From OM182 bacterium MED-G28 (GTDB taxonomy: Bacteria > Pseudomonadota > Gammaproteobacteria > Pseudomonadales > Pseudohongiellaceae): a stretch of 64,000 nt of DNA. The stretch is from NCBI GenBank assembly GCA_002457215.1, contig NTJZ01000006.1, positions 1-64,000 on the forward strand, written 5' to 3'. The notes under the pieces are model-generated. The model ran no database searches. It was not told where the DNA came from and saw only the letters and a list, made by a program, of their open reading frames with translations. A program made the translations under genes and the position numbers. Position 1 is the stretch's first letter, and the number at the start of each line of letters is the position of its first letter. Positions 54,852 to 64,000 of this stretch are shown here, in pieces.

Positions 54852-55295
54852 TTAATTAATCTGAACCGCGATGCCCAGCTCAGCGAGCTGATTTAAAATA
54901 TCTTCTCTCGATTGCAAGCCGATTAACTTAGCTACGACTTCATTAGTTGGTGAAAGCAAATAAGTAGTTGGCATGACATCGGGCGCGCGAAGCGCTAGCT
55001 CCTCAACCTCTTCTATTGTTAGGGTAGGAAATTCGACACCTAGCTCTTCCGCAATATCTAAAGTGATATCCCGTGGATCTTCATCAAAATTGATACCAAC
55101 AATACTTACATTACTTGCTTTCAAATCATTGAACAAAGCATTGAACATAGGAATCTCAACGCGGCAGGGAGCACACCATTCAGACCAGTAATTAACTATT
55201 CGCCAATCGACTTCGTCGGCTACGACGCTATTAATTACTAGTGTTAAATGCATTAATAGTGCTAACTGGAGGCATTTTTTGGACTTTTTAAGCAT
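54852..55295 (-). CDS. TlpA-family periplasmic thioredoxin-like protein
   Basis: A 147-residue exported thiol-disulfide oxidoreductase. A signal peptide (to about residue 26, ending VVADE) precedes a thioredoxin fold with the active-site WCAPC (C41, C44) and the cis-Pro in APDVMPTTYLL near 110. The short length fits TlpA/ResA-type reductases that reduce specific partner proteins. It is first in an operon with the CDCC-containing sialidase-fold protein, which is the obvious candidate substrate. Confidence 0.9.
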   Translation of the reverse strand: MLKKSKKCLQLALLMHLTLVINSVVADEVDWRIVNYWSEWCAPCRVEIPMFNALFNDLKASNVSIVGINFDEDPRDITLDIAEELGVEFPTLTIEEVEELALRAPDVMPTTYLLSPTNEVVAKLIGLQSREDILNQLAELGIAVQIN

Positions 55296-55436
55296 AATCG
55301 AATAATAAAGGGGTTAGAACGAAATTACAGCAGTTTTAACCTAAACAATGCCATTGCCAAACTCCATAGATCGAATTACTCTGATTTTTTAGTCTGTGTC
55401 TTTTATCTGCCTCTTTTAGCCGATCATAAAAAGATT

Positions 55437-56654
55437 ATGTTGAAGTCAAATTCTACTTATCTATTCAAGTTTGCATTTCTTATATTACTAAGCTGCGCTT
55501 TAGCATTGCCAGTATCCGCGCAAAGTCGACTGGAAACCCTGGTTGGCAATGGCGGCATATTGCTGCACTCCCCCAATGGCGAGGTTTTAGCAAGCATCAA
55601 CCCTGAGCGAGAACTAGTGCCCGCTTCGCTAGTTAAGATTCCGCTAGCACAGGTAGCCTTAACGGCACTCGGCGAAAGATTTCGCTTTGAGACGCATTTT
55701 TATCAAAATAGTAGTGGCGACTTAATGGTCCGCGGCTTGGGTGACCCATTTCTTGTGTCCGAAGAAGTGGCCAGAATCACAGACATTTTAGCGCAGCGGG
55801 GAATTCAACAAATCCATCGTTTAGTTATGGACGACTCTGCCTTCGAACCGGAACCTAGATTACCTCAAGAGCAGGGTACCGATCCTTATGCGGCTCGCAA
55901 TAGTGCGTTGGCAGTAAATTTTAATACAGTGAATTTAGGATGGACAACAAGCGGCACTCTTACTTCTGCCGAACCACAAACTCCATTGACTGACGTCGCA
56001 CGCAAACTCGGTGCCCAGCTCTCCCCTGGAGAACCGCAGCGCATCAACCTTGGCGATGATCCGCTTGTCGGGTTAAAACAAGCTCAACAATTGTTTAACC
56101 ACTTTTTAGTATCGTCCGGGATCATAATAACAGACACAAACTTTTACCATGAAAGCCTAACTGATGAATGGTCACTTTTTTACAAACATCGGAGTTCACG
56201 CTCTCTGCAGGACAACCTTAATGGTATGTTGCGTTACTCCAACAATTTTATAGCTAATCAACTTTTTCTTACCCTTGGAGCACAAGAAAAATCTTATCCC
56301 ACAAGTATCGATATGGCGCGAGTTATACTTCAACAGCAACTAAATGAACTGTATGGTAATAACTTCGGAATTGATCCACAGTCACTCCTAATGACAGAAG
56401 GCTCCGGTCTGTCACGTGACCAACGCACCACTGCCTCTGGTTTGATGCATGTGCTCAAAGTCTTTGAGCCCTATGCTGATTTCCTGCCGGAGGTAAATGG
56501 TGTCTTGCGTAAAAGCGGAACCTTGACCGGCGTATATAATTTCGCGGGCTATATAGCTGGATCTGATGGTCTTTATCCGTTTGTGATTTTAACCAACCAA
56601 GCAAGCAACAACCGAGCGGAAATTCTGCAATCCCTGAAGCGTTTAGTCGATTAG
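55437..56654 (+). CDS. D-alanyl-D-alanine carboxypeptidase/endopeptidase, PBP4 (DacB) type
   Basis: A periplasmic class C penicillin-binding protein that trims peptidoglycan peptides. A signal peptide (to SAQ, residue 29) precedes the three active-site motifs: SLVK (S64-K67), SNN in LRYSNNFIANQ, and KSGTLTG near the C-terminus. At 405 residues it is shorter than E. coli PBP4 (about 477), consistent with a reduced insert domain after the SxxK motif. It is divergent from TlpA (141-base gap) and convergent with the next gene. Probable role in cell-wall remodelling. Confidence 0.9.
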   Translation: MLKSNSTYLFKFAFLILLSCALALPVSAQSRLETLVGNGGILLHSPNGEVLASINPERELVPASLVKIPLAQVALTALGERFRFETHFYQNSSGDLMVRGLGDPFLVSEEVARITDILAQRGIQQIHRLVMDDSAFEPEPRLPQEQGTDPYAARNSALAVNFNTVNLGWTTSGTLTSAEPQTPLTDVARKLGAQLSPGEPQRINLGDDPLVGLKQAQQLFNHFLVSSGIIITDTNFYHESLTDEWSLFYKHRSSRSLQDNLNGMLRYSNNFIANQLFLTLGAQEKSYPTSIDMARVILQQQLNELYGNNFGIDPQSLLMTEGSGLSRDQRTTASGLMHVLKVFEPYADFLPEVNGVLRKSGTLTGVYNFAGYIAGSDGLYPFVILTNQASNNRAEILQSLKRLVD

Positions 56655-56757
56655 TTTGGTCAAGAACATCTCAAAGGACTAATTGGCGGATGTGACTCAA
56701 AACCAGCTGAGCAAATAAGACAATATTTCCGACTAAAGATACAGATTATCTTAGATG

Positions 56758-57636
56758 TCAGAGTGGAAATTTCGATCTACCAATAAATTCATTCACAGCA
56801 GAAAGTAGGTTTTTGCTGTTATCAGAAATCACGAAGACTGACTCTTCCCGAGCACCCGGCGTAAGGTCGTGATGGTCAATCAAGACAACCTCATCACCGT
56901 GTGATGGAATTACCTGGCCATCGAGTGTGTAATACTCCGCTTCAGCAACGGCATCAAGCTGTCCAAGGTCGAATTCCGCATAAAGCTGAGCGAATGTATC
57001 CGTAGTTCTTACGATAACGCCATCCGGCGCGCGTCGCTTAACATCGCGCTCTGCTGCCATACCTGAGACAACGCCGACGGTCTTACCAATGAAGTCATCA
57101 ATGTGTTGGTAGTACTCCTCATCTTCAGGATTAATTCGCAATGCTCGTCTCTCGAAAAGAAACGGTGAGGAAAACGATGCTCCTCGATGCACACGATCAG
57201 AAAAATTTGCTACATTCGTAGCGACCATGTCAACTTCATCTCTACTAGCTAGCAACCACGATTCATTGAATGGAACGACGACCCAAGAAATTTGCAGCTC
57301 CCGCTCGCGAGCAAACTGCTCGACATACATTCTGATCCATAGTTGCGGATCATATTGGCTCGTGGGGGCATCTGATGTCACCGCAATGGTGAGCACGCCC
57401 GGTCTAATTGTCTTAATTTGTTGCTCTGATCTACATCCTACAAAAGCGAGCAACGCACACCACACTATCGCCCAACGAAAGACGATAGGCGAATTAAAGC
57501 TTAAGTGATTTATCCAGAAACTTGTTGTTCTAATTTTTCGACGAGCTGAAAAATGCAATACTTTGCCAACCCAAAGGATTTGCAAGACCGACAACACGAA
57601 CGCCATATATGTTTTAAATTGTTTAATACTCGTCAT
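56758..57636 (-). CDS. Solute-binding lipoprotein, SBP family 3-like
   Basis: A 292-residue protein resembling amino-acid-type periplasmic binding proteins. Typical segments are GVLTIAVTSDAP near residue 80, DEVDMVATNVANFSDR near 133-148, DFIGKTVGVVSGMAAERDV near 180 and LYAEFDLGQLDAVAEAE near 213. A possible lipobox precedes C68 (LLAFVGC). The first 50 residues include an extra hydrophobic stretch and may not be translated; a later non-ATG start is possible. No ABC permease or ATPase is adjacent, so it may be a sensor or an orphan. The ligand is unknown. Confidence 0.75.
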   Translation of the reverse strand: MTSIKQFKTYMAFVLSVLQILWVGKVLHFSARRKIRTTSFWINHLSFNSPIVFRWAIVWCALLAFVGCRSEQQIKTIRPGVLTIAVTSDAPTSQYDPQLWIRMYVEQFARERELQISWVVVPFNESWLLASRDEVDMVATNVANFSDRVHRGASFSSPFLFERRALRINPEDEEYYQHIDDFIGKTVGVVSGMAAERDVKRRAPDGVIVRTTDTFAQLYAEFDLGQLDAVAEAEYYTLDGQVIPSHGDEVVLIDHHDLTPGAREESVFVISDNSKNLLSAVNEFIGRSKFPL

Positions 57637-57907
57637 GATTAAATAAAGTTACTAAATAAAAAGGATTAGACAAAGAAGACTGAACATAATTGTACACACG
57701 AGTGCATCTTTAACAACTTCAGCTCACACCTTACCCGTTAGCTGTTTATGAGCACATCTTCTTTATATACAAATCCTACTTCAAATAAGAAAACTATATC
57801 GCAAGCTTCTTACTGTCTATAACTCTCTCATTTCAAGCTACCTAAAATTAAATCTCTTAGTCTTGGCCTCTTGATTCGGTCCAAATATCTTATGCACGCT
57901 TCAAAAT

Positions 57908-58726
57908 TCAGCGCAGGCGAAGAATCAGGATCAGTAGAATGGTGATTGGAAAAAAAACAACCATGGTCAAGGTGCCAAACCAGAAAGCTAATTTTTCAGA
58001 AAACATTGCCTCAATGGGCTGAGATGAGTAAGGCTGAAAGTACCCGCCAGAAAAAAGATGCGGATATTCAGCAAACCTTACTTGCATGCGCGCTATCCAA
58101 ATTCTGTATTTTTTTAGCGCAGGGTCGAACTGCAGCGTTTCTATTAATGGCGCGTAGGGAATGCTGCAGTGGCACTGAATAATCCCAAACAATTGAAAAT
58201 CAATAATATTGGGACTCCTTCCACCAAAATACCCTTCGGGATTTGGTTCCAGCCTATCCTCCCAATAAAGAAACTGATCTGCATAGTTGTCAGGGTCTTT
58301 ATGTTTACCGCTCAGCACTAGTATCTTAATAAGCATAAAAAAATAGATGCTCAAAAAGGGCCTCAGCAGGTGCCGAATTGTTCTAGTCATTAATGATGGG
58401 TGGCTGTCATGATTTAGACTGAAACCTCGAAAGAAATTCCAAGGGTTATCGGGTCGATGAAGCACACCTTGCCAGGTACGAGTTACTGATGATACGTCTG
58501 CTCTTGAAATCGGTTCATACCCGAGGTCTTCTAAAATTTTCGCAGAGCCTAGCTGCCATGACCCATCATTAATTTGCACAGCAGGCATTGTTACACCTGA
58601 CTTAACAAAGGTCGACAGGCTAGGAATAGACCTTAAAGAGTAGTCAATATTCTTATCATGTAAGCCTAGCAGCACAGCCTGAACCCATGGAGAGTGATTA
58701 ACGCCATAAACTTTTACTTGTGACAT
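57908..58726 (-). CDS. Glutathione-S-transferase-like protein with C-terminal membrane anchor
   Basis: The N-terminal thioredoxin-like GST domain (residues 1-75) reads KVYGVNHSPWVQAVLLGLHDKNIDY, with Ser13 at the usual catalytic position; VTMPAVQI has the cis-Pro. A helical C-terminal domain follows (DRLEPNPEGYFGGRSPNIIDFQLF near 157-180). Two hydrophobic segments, one near residues 128-140 and one at the very end (about 245-270), suggest membrane association, which is unusual for GSTs. It is 63 bases downstream of the probable ovoB, so it may act in ovothiol metabolism, for example ovothiol-dependent conjugation or reduction (inference). Confidence 0.75.
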   Translation of the reverse strand: MSQVKVYGVNHSPWVQAVLLGLHDKNIDYSLRSIPSLSTFVKSGVTMPAVQINDGSWQLGSAKILEDLGYEPISRADVSSVTRTWQGVLHRPDNPWNFFRGFSLNHDSHPSLMTRTIRHLLRPFLSIYFFMLIKILVLSGKHKDPDNYADQFLYWEDRLEPNPEGYFGGRSPNIIDFQLFGIIQCHCSIPYAPLIETLQFDPALKKYRIWIARMQVRFAEYPHLFSGGYFQPYSSQPIEAMFSEKLAFWFGTLTMVVFFPITILLILILRLR

Positions 58727-58789
58727 TTCAAAATAGTGACACCTTTGTTTCAGATCATAAGGTAAATTTTATTAGCACCCTCTAGTCGA

Positions 58790-59875
58790 TCAGATTATAC
58801 ATGCAAGAGCTTCTGGAAAATCTTTTTTACCAAACCCTACCCGAAAATAATCTCCTTCGATGCCGAACAACTCTCCGGGCAATACCAGTACATCTTTTTC
58901 AAACCAGGAATCTAGTAAAGGTATTACAGGCACGGTTGTATGGACCAACCCCAGAATACCAGCCTTAGGTTTGTGCCAACTCAATAAATCATGAGTAGCA
59001 ACAAAGTCATCAAATAATTCGATGTTTTCGAATACAACTTTGTTATTGTGTTTGATAATCTCATCAGCCTTTTGCATGACAAAACACGCTACCTGTTCAT
59101 CCAGTTGTGACTGGCAAATGCTATTATAAGTCTTAAGTCGACGTATCGATTCAGTTAATTCTCTGTTGCTAGACATAACCCAACCAATGCGAATTCCAGG
59201 CAAACCGAATGTCTTGGAGAGGACATTAGTCAAGATGGCTTTTTCATATTTTAAAACATTAAATTGGCAGCTAACGCCAGAAAATTCTGAAAAAGAAAAA
59301 ACATCATCAGAAATTAAATACAAACCATGTCGTTCGCATAAAGCAATTAGACTATCAATGAAGTCCTCGCCCAAAACCATACCGGTTGGATTATGTGGCG
59401 AGTTGATAACAATCGCTTTTGTATGTTCACTAATTTGGGTAGCGAAATCATCGATGCATGGAAGCCATTGATTTTCTGCTCTCAGTGTAACCGGCTTGAA
59501 GCTCCCACCAAAACATGCAGGGAGATCAGACAAAGATGGATAACAAGGCAACACACCGATAACTTCATCACTGGGCTTCACGATAGAGGCCATAATCGAA
59601 AACAAGCCTTCTTCCGTTCCACTTAGAACCGTTATATTATCTGCACTCAAGTCTGGATAAAGAGATCGATACAACTCATAGATACCAGCCCGCAAGTCTG
59701 CTCTTCCTTCTACACTGCCGTAAACTAGTGGCACTGATGCAACCTTCGCTATTTCGTCTTCGGTCAAGATGTCGTTTAGCGTTGCGGTCGCTCCGCAGGC
59801 ATCGCTGAGATTATATCGAGCTCTTCTTGGCAATCGTTCATAAAACTCGTGATGCTTCATCTCGCGAAATTTCAT
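58790..59875 (-). CDS. ovoB: PLP-dependent lyase/aminotransferase, probable OvoB
   Basis: A fold-type I PLP enzyme, 361 residues. The cofactor Lys is K221 in SKTFGLPGIRIGW; NSPHNPTG (158-165) and the Asp binding the pyridine nitrogen (D190, ISDD) are in place. In ovothiol synthesis OvoB cleaves the sulfoxide made by OvoA to give 5-thiohistidine. The gene lies 10 bases downstream of ovoA with AGGGA before its ATG, so it is co-transcribed. The assignment rests on this linkage; sequence alone would only say class I/II aminotransferase family. Confidence 0.85.
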   Translation of the reverse strand: MKFREMKHHEFYERLPRRARYNLSDACGATATLNDILTEDEIAKVASVPLVYGSVEGRADLRAGIYELYRSLYPDLSADNITVLSGTEEGLFSIMASIVKPSDEVIGVLPCYPSLSDLPACFGGSFKPVTLRAENQWLPCIDDFATQISEHTKAIVINSPHNPTGMVLGEDFIDSLIALCERHGLYLISDDVFSFSEFSGVSCQFNVLKYEKAILTNVLSKTFGLPGIRIGWVMSSNRELTESIRRLKTYNSICQSQLDEQVACFVMQKADEIIKHNNKVVFENIELFDDFVATHDLLSWHKPKAGILGLVHTTVPVIPLLDSWFEKDVLVLPGELFGIEGDYFRVGFGKKDFPEALACII

Positions 59876-59885
59876 ACTGAATTCC

Positions 59886-62036
59886 CTATTGCTTGCGCCA
59901 TATAGTCATTTGTGCCACGGAGTGCTGAAATTTTCGAGCCGTTTCACGTATTACAAAAGACACATCTAGTGCTTCTTTAAAATCAAAGTTACTTGTCAGA
60001 ATTTGCTTCAGCGCCTCAAGGCTACTGAGATTTTCACCATTAACTTTGGCACCTCCCAACCAATTTTTTTTATCCGTGTATTCTTCCAACCATGTATAAG
60101 GAGAAGTCAATACCAGAAGGCCTCCAGGGAGAAGCCGCTGCTGGATGTCGACAAGGAACTTTGCCGGGTCATAAAGCCGATCGATCAAGTTACCTGCAAA
60201 GACAAGATTGTAATCAACAAACTTCGATTTCAAATTACAGGCATCTCCCTGTAAAAAATGTATTCTATCTTTTACTTCGTCGTAGCCCAATTTATCCAGC
60301 ATTACCTCACGGTACTCGACGATATCACCTTCGACTGGCACCGTGTAGCGTAAGCGGTTCTTGGTTTGAAGTTGTGCTCCCTGCCGCACAAAACGTGCTG
60401 AAAAATCTATTGCATCGACATGCTTAAAATATTTAGCCAACTCAAACGAAGAACGGCCTACAGCACACCCAAGATCAAGTGCCCTGTCAGTATTAATTTC
60501 GTTTTCGTGTACATGAGGTAGCAACGCTTGCACACAAGCTACTGGAAAATTTGTTACTGAAAAATACTCATTGCCGTAATGAAATTCACAGTACTGCGCA
60601 ATTAACGCATCAGTTTCATAGACATTATCTTGCACCTGAGTATCCAGTTCCTGTTCAGAGATAACCATTCTAAATCCTGCATGTTGGAAAAAATGTCGGC
60701 GAAACGCATAGCGAGATGAAGCCAAGGTTTCATTACCTGTCGAAATCCATGAGCCGCCCTTGATCAAATTATGTTTACCATCGAAGGTTGGCGTAGAAAA
60801 ATCATCATACCAAGGATGCACTTCAAAACCGGGAAATCCATCGATGGCCGATTCTGTCCATTGCCAAACATTGCCCGTTACATCATACAAATTCCCCTGC
60901 TGATTAGTCGTCACCGGGCAGGATGAGGCGTATTGTTCTAGATTAATATTACCGGCCGCATCTGCACTATTCAGCGCAGCTTTCCGGAGGAGAAACCACT
61001 CTGCCTCGGTCGGTAATCTTACAGGGTTATCACAAATCTCCTGCATCCAATTGCAATACGCCTTTGCTTCCAGGTAGTTCACCTCAGCTGGCCAGTTCAT
61101 TGGTAGAGGCATTTCCGAAAAGAGATTTCTTTGCAAATAGTTACCATTCAATGAAGGCCGCCAAAATTTTGGATATTCTGCTCTGGAGTAATCCAGCCAT
61201 TGTTTTCCTTCACCAGTCCAATAACGAGGCTCCTTATAGCCTCCTGCTTCCACAAATTTCAAGAAATCCTGATTGCTGACCAGAGTCGTGGTAACACTGA
61301 AAGCCTCTATCTGCTCTTTTTGTTGACCATATTCGTTGTCCCAACCATAGCGTTTATCCTCAGTGTCCTTTCCCAGCTTCACAGTTGCTGCGGCCACCGG
61401 GTGCCACTCAATGTCAACTGAAATACCAGTCTCTGCGCAAACAGGCCAAGCTTTAGCGAGCTCAGCATCAAGCAGCTCTAACGGTAACATACGCATTATC
61501 ACTGATGATGTTTCTAGGTGAATACGCTCATGCTCGATGCCCATTAATACCAGCCAAGCTGGACAGTTTTGGGTAATCGGCAGCGTAATTGACATAGAGC
61601 TGATAAAAGCACAAATGCGAGATTTGACCTTGTCTCGATACTCCTTAGTCACTGCAATTGTTGGCCAATCGTAGTGCGTATCATCCAGGTCATCCCAGGA
61701 CATTTCGTCTACTCCGATAGCAAACATAGCTTCCAGATCTGGATCCACACGAGCATCAGAGAACTGAGCCAGAATCATTTTGTTAATATAGAAAGTCGCC
61801 GTGTGACCAAAATAGAAAATCAATGGGTGACGCAATGACTCGGCCCTAAAATAATAAGCTTCCTCCAAAAGTGGAGCGAATAGTGATTCATATTGCTCCC
61901 AGGTATCGACGAAATAGCCCATGAGCTCTTGTCGCTTGAGCTCTGCATCTTCACCGTTAAGCGAAATGGAGCGAGGCATTGGTTGGACTTCATTAGTTAG
62001 CGCATTCTTAGTTGATGGGAACTGCAATGACTTCAC
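59886..62036 (-). CDS. ovoA: 5-histidylcysteine sulfoxide synthase with fused methyltransferase (OvoA)
   Basis: The iron-dependent enzyme that couples cysteine to histidine with oxygen, the first step of ovothiol A synthesis. Three parts are visible in 716 residues: an N-terminal DinB-like iron-binding domain with H78 and HERIHLE (H169, H173, E175); a central FGE-sulfatase domain with NQDFLKFVEAGGY, LPTEAEWFLLR and VTGNVWQWTE; and a C-terminal methyltransferase with DLGCAVGRSSFELAKYF that would N-methylate 5-thiohistidine. The domain set is complete. The start is taken as GTG at 62036; an ATG at 61979 (MPRSISLNGED) is an alternative. It is first in the operon with ovoB and a GST-like gene. 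Confidence 0.95.
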   Translation of the reverse strand: MKSLQFPSTKNALTNEVQPMPRSISLNGEDAELKRQELMGYFVDTWEQYESLFAPLLEEAYYFRAESLRHPLIFYFGHTATFYINKMILAQFSDARVDPDLEAMFAIGVDEMSWDDLDDTHYDWPTIAVTKEYRDKVKSRICAFISSMSITLPITQNCPAWLVLMGIEHERIHLETSSVIMRMLPLELLDAELAKAWPVCAETGISVDIEWHPVAAATVKLGKDTEDKRYGWDNEYGQQKEQIEAFSVTTTLVSNQDFLKFVEAGGYKEPRYWTGEGKQWLDYSRAEYPKFWRPSLNGNYLQRNLFSEMPLPMNWPAEVNYLEAKAYCNWMQEICDNPVRLPTEAEWFLLRKAALNSADAAGNINLEQYASSCPVTTNQQGNLYDVTGNVWQWTESAIDGFPGFEVHPWYDDFSTPTFDGKHNLIKGGSWISTGNETLASSRYAFRRHFFQHAGFRMVISEQELDTQVQDNVYETDALIAQYCEFHYGNEYFSVTNFPVACVQALLPHVHENEINTDRALDLGCAVGRSSFELAKYFKHVDAIDFSARFVRQGAQLQTKNRLRYTVPVEGDIVEYREVMLDKLGYDEVKDRIHFLQGDACNLKSKFVDYNLVFAGNLIDRLYDPAKFLVDIQQRLLPGGLLVLTSPYTWLEEYTDKKNWLGGAKVNGENLSSLEALKQILTSNFDFKEALDVSFVIRETARKFQHSVAQMTIWRKQ

Positions 62037-62183
62037 CTGCTTATCAGAAAAAATTGATCAGAAGGCTATTACGCCAAGCAAAGCAAGACAGATCTGCTAC
62101 ACAGGATTAAAGAGGGGATACAAAAACAGCAGCTTTCGTCAGAATTGAGTATCCTGAATAATGGAGACTTACCTTATTTTTTA

Positions 62184-62225
62184 TAAAAAAAAGGGCCAGA
62201 GAAACACATCTCTGACCCCCTTTTT
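62184..62225. terminator. Intrinsic terminator after katG
   Basis: A 10-base stem (GGGCCAGAGA paired with TCTCTGACCC, one G-U) with a 6-base loop, A8 on the left and T5 on the right. Read from katG (minus strand), the stem is followed by T8, a strong terminator. It separates katG from the ovothiol operon. Confidence 0.9.
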
Positions 62226-62238
62226 GATACTTAGCCAG

Positions 62239-64000
62239 CTAATTCAGATCAAATCTATCCAGCGTCATAACCTTAGTCCAAGCAGCAACAAAATCTTCAA
62301 CAAAATCTTCTTGTGCGTCGTCTGAAGCATAGTACTCTGAGATCGCTCTCAGCTCTGAGTTCGAGCCAAAAATTAGATCAACTGGAGTTGCTGTCCATTT
62401 TAATTGACCAGTAGCGCGATCCCTACCTTCATAGATTCCATCAGTGGATGAAGGCTGCCATGCGGTAGACATGTCTACAAGATTAACAAAAAAATCATTA
62501 CTCAGAGTGCCAGGATCGGCCGTGAGCACACCGTGTGAGACACCGTCAACATTAGCATCTAATGTTCGCATACCCCCCACTAACACAGCCATTTCTGGCG
62601 CAGTGAGATCTAACAAGGCAGCCTGCTCCACCAACATTTCCGAGGGTGAGCGGGGATTTCCTGTTGCGAAGTAATTTCGGAAGCCATCAGAACTAGGTTC
62701 CAGCAAGTTAAATGAGTCAATATCAGTTTGCTCTTGACTTGCATCAGCTCGGCCTGGCGTGAATGGAACCTCTACTTCTTGCTCCGCTTCTGCCCCGGCT
62801 CGCTCAATCGCAGCCGCACCACCCAGAACTATTAAATCTGCTAATGAAACTTGTTTTCGGGAATTTCTATCGTTGAATTCATTTTGAATCCCCTCTAAAA
62901 CGCCCATAACGTTGTCAATTTCTTCTGAATCATTCACATCCCAATTTAGTTGCGGTGATAATCTGAGTCGCGCTCCATTCGCGCCTCCACGATAATCTGT
63001 GCCACGATAAGAGGAGGCAGAGGCCCAGGCTGTCCGAACTAATTCGGCATTGCTTAGACCTGAATCCAAGATTTCATTTTTAAGGCGCGAGACATCTTGA
63101 TTGTTCACTAAATTATACTCAACTTCAGGAATTGGATCTTGCCACAACAAATCTTCTTCAGGTGCCAGATCACCCAAATAACGAGAGCGAGGACCCAAGT
63201 CCCTGTGAGTTAATTTGAACCACGCCCGGGCGAAAGCGTCTTCAAAAAGCTCAGGGTTCTCTAACCAGCTTGAAGTAATATCACGATAGGCTGGATCAAC
63301 TTTCAAGGCGAGATCGGTAGTTAACATCATTGGCGCATGACGGACATTCGAATCGTGAGCATCGGGTACTAGATTAGAAGCCGCACCTCCAGCTGGTTGC
63401 CACTGAATCGCTCCTGCAGGACTGATAGTCTGCTCCCACTCATAGTTGTAGAGATTTTCCAGAAAATTATTTGTCCAGGCGGCAGGATTAATTGTCCAAG
63501 CACCTTCAAGACCACTGGTAATTGTGTCTCCAGCGTTTCCTGTGCCGTAGCTATTTCTCCAACCTAATCCCTGTTCCTCAATACTCGCACCTTCAGGTTC
63601 AGCGCTAACATAGTCCCCTGGGTTAGCTGCCCCATGGGCTTTACCAAAAGTATGACCACCAGCGATAAGTGCCACAGTTTCCTCATCGTTCATCGCCATC
63701 AATCCGAAAGCTTCACGAATGGCGTCTGCTGCAGACTGTGGATCAGAGTTTCCGCCAGGACCTTGAGGATTCACATAGATGAGACCCATTTGAGTCGCCC
63801 CGAATGGCTTCTGCAACGCACCGTCTGGGTTACGACGATCCGCGGCCAACCATTCTCCTTCTGGACCCCAATTCACATCTTCAGGCTGCCAGGCGTCTTT
63901 TCGTCCTCCTGCAAAGCCGAATGTTTCAAAACCCATCGATTCCATTGCAACAGTTCCTGCCAATATCATCAAATCTGCCCAGGAAATTGCACGACCATAT
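62239..64000 (-). CDS. katG: Catalase-peroxidase KatG, C-terminal part
   Basis: A bifunctional heme enzyme removing hydrogen peroxide. The gene runs off the right edge of the window. The frame stays open from the first visible codons ([10 protein letters not shown]), so the Met at 63972 is internal, not the start. Seen are YVNPQGP with the adduct Tyr, [23 protein letters not shown] with the adduct Met and the proximal heme His, and the duplicated C-terminal domain ([15 protein letters not shown], then [19 protein letters not shown]). The distal Arg-Trp-His lie outside. The visible reading frame has no defect. With ovothiol next to it, the block looks geared to peroxide defence. Confidence 0.97.
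   Translation of the reverse strand, partial: YGRAISWADLMILAGTVAMESMGFETFGFAGGRKDAWQPEDVNWGPEGEWLAADRRNPDGALQKPFGATQMGLIYVNPQGPGGNSDPQSAADAIREAFGLMAMNDEETVALIAGGHTFGKAHGAANPGDYVSAEPEGASIEEQGLGWRNSYGTGNAGDTITSGLEGAWTINPAAWTNNFLENLYNYEWEQTISPAGAIQWQPAGGAASNLVPDAHDSNVRHAPMMLTTDLALKVDPAYRDITSSWLENPELFEDAFARAWFKLTHRDLGPRSRYLGDLAPEEDLLWQDPIPEVEYNLVNNQDVSRLKNEILDSGLSNAELVRTAWASASSYRGTDYRGGANGARLRLSPQLNWDVNDSEEIDNVMGVLEGIQNEFNDRNSRKQVSLADLIVLGGAAAIERAGAEAEQEVEVPFTPGRADASQEQTDIDSFNLLEPSSDGFRNYFATGNPRSPSEMLVEQAALLDLTAPEMAVLVGGMRTLDANVDGVSHGVLTADPGTLSNDFFVNLVDMSTAWQPSSTDGIYEGRDRATGQLKWTATPVDLIFGSNSELRAISEYYASDDAQEDFVEDFVAAWTKVMTLDRFDLN

Noticed and set aside
62239..63972. KatG as a truncated gene starting at 63972
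   Set aside because: The frame continues open with KatG sequence to the window edge, so the apparent start is an artefact of the cut.
1..64000. CRISPR array, IS element, prophage, tRNA or rRNA gene
   Set aside because: No regularly spaced repeats, transposase or integrase ORFs, phage structural genes, or tRNA/rRNA-like sequences were seen on either strand.

Overview
The window looks like chromosomal DNA of a free-living, probably marine, aerobic gammaproteobacterium. The reasons are a divergent ssb/uvrA pair, DUF2333 and DUF2937 proteins, a long TonB-dependent receptor, a TRAP permease, and many Sec- or Tat-exported redox enzymes. Base composition is moderate and no plasmid, phage, IS or CRISPR signature is visible. 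The species cannot be named from this sequence alone.

Layout. 1-2.3 kb: the end of a fused TRAP permease, then a CurA-type reductase. 8.7-2.4 kb (minus strand): a tight run of an RmlD-like SDR, moeA, a lipoprotein, a DUF2333 protein, a DUF2937-like protein and a SulP transporter. 8.9-12.5 kb: ssb and uvrA diverge. 12.5-15.3 kb: a secreted beta-propeller-like protein and an exported M14 peptidase. 15.7-33.4 kb: a catabolic region. It begins with a Tat-exported three-subunit molybdenum hydroxylase of PaoABC/4-HBCR type. A Tat-exported amidohydrolase, a PQQ-cytochrome c alcohol dehydrogenase and an exported protein with three carboxymuconolactone-decarboxylase-like repeats follow. Next come two SDRs, an alpha/beta hydrolase and a TetR regulator, and divergent from them an acyl-CoA dehydrogenase, a Baeyer-Villiger monooxygenase, a DUF3089 hydrolase and an amidase. 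Together they suggest oxidation of an alcohol, ketone or heteroaromatic compound, first in the periplasm and then in the cytoplasm. 33.6-38.2 kb: an MFS transporter, a renalase-like flavoprotein, a secreted LpqC-like esterase and a sirtuin.

38.7-46.4 kb holds the most unusual set. A plus-strand operon encodes RibA, a stand-alone RibD-type reductase, a BchC-like dehydrogenase, a 6-pyruvoyl-tetrahydropterin-synthase homologue with Glu replacing the catalytic Cys, a GT4 glycosyltransferase, a methyltransferase and an exported YceI protein. It converges on a CDP-alcohol phosphatidyltransferase and an AglD/MprF-type membrane protein. Inference: this may make a glycosylated, methylated pteridine- or ribityl-pyrimidine-derived compound, possibly tied to membrane lipid.

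46.8-57.6 kb: a phosphatase-superfamily protein, a TonB receptor, a split-barrel protein, a YdjM-like hydrolase, a secreted sialidase-fold protein with a CDCC motif next to a TlpA thioredoxin, a PBP4-type carboxypeptidase and an orphan solute-binding lipoprotein. 57.9-64 kb: an ovothiol operon (ovoA, a probable ovoB, and a membrane-anchored GST-like protein), then katG, which is cut by the window edge. This end is an oxidative-stress block.
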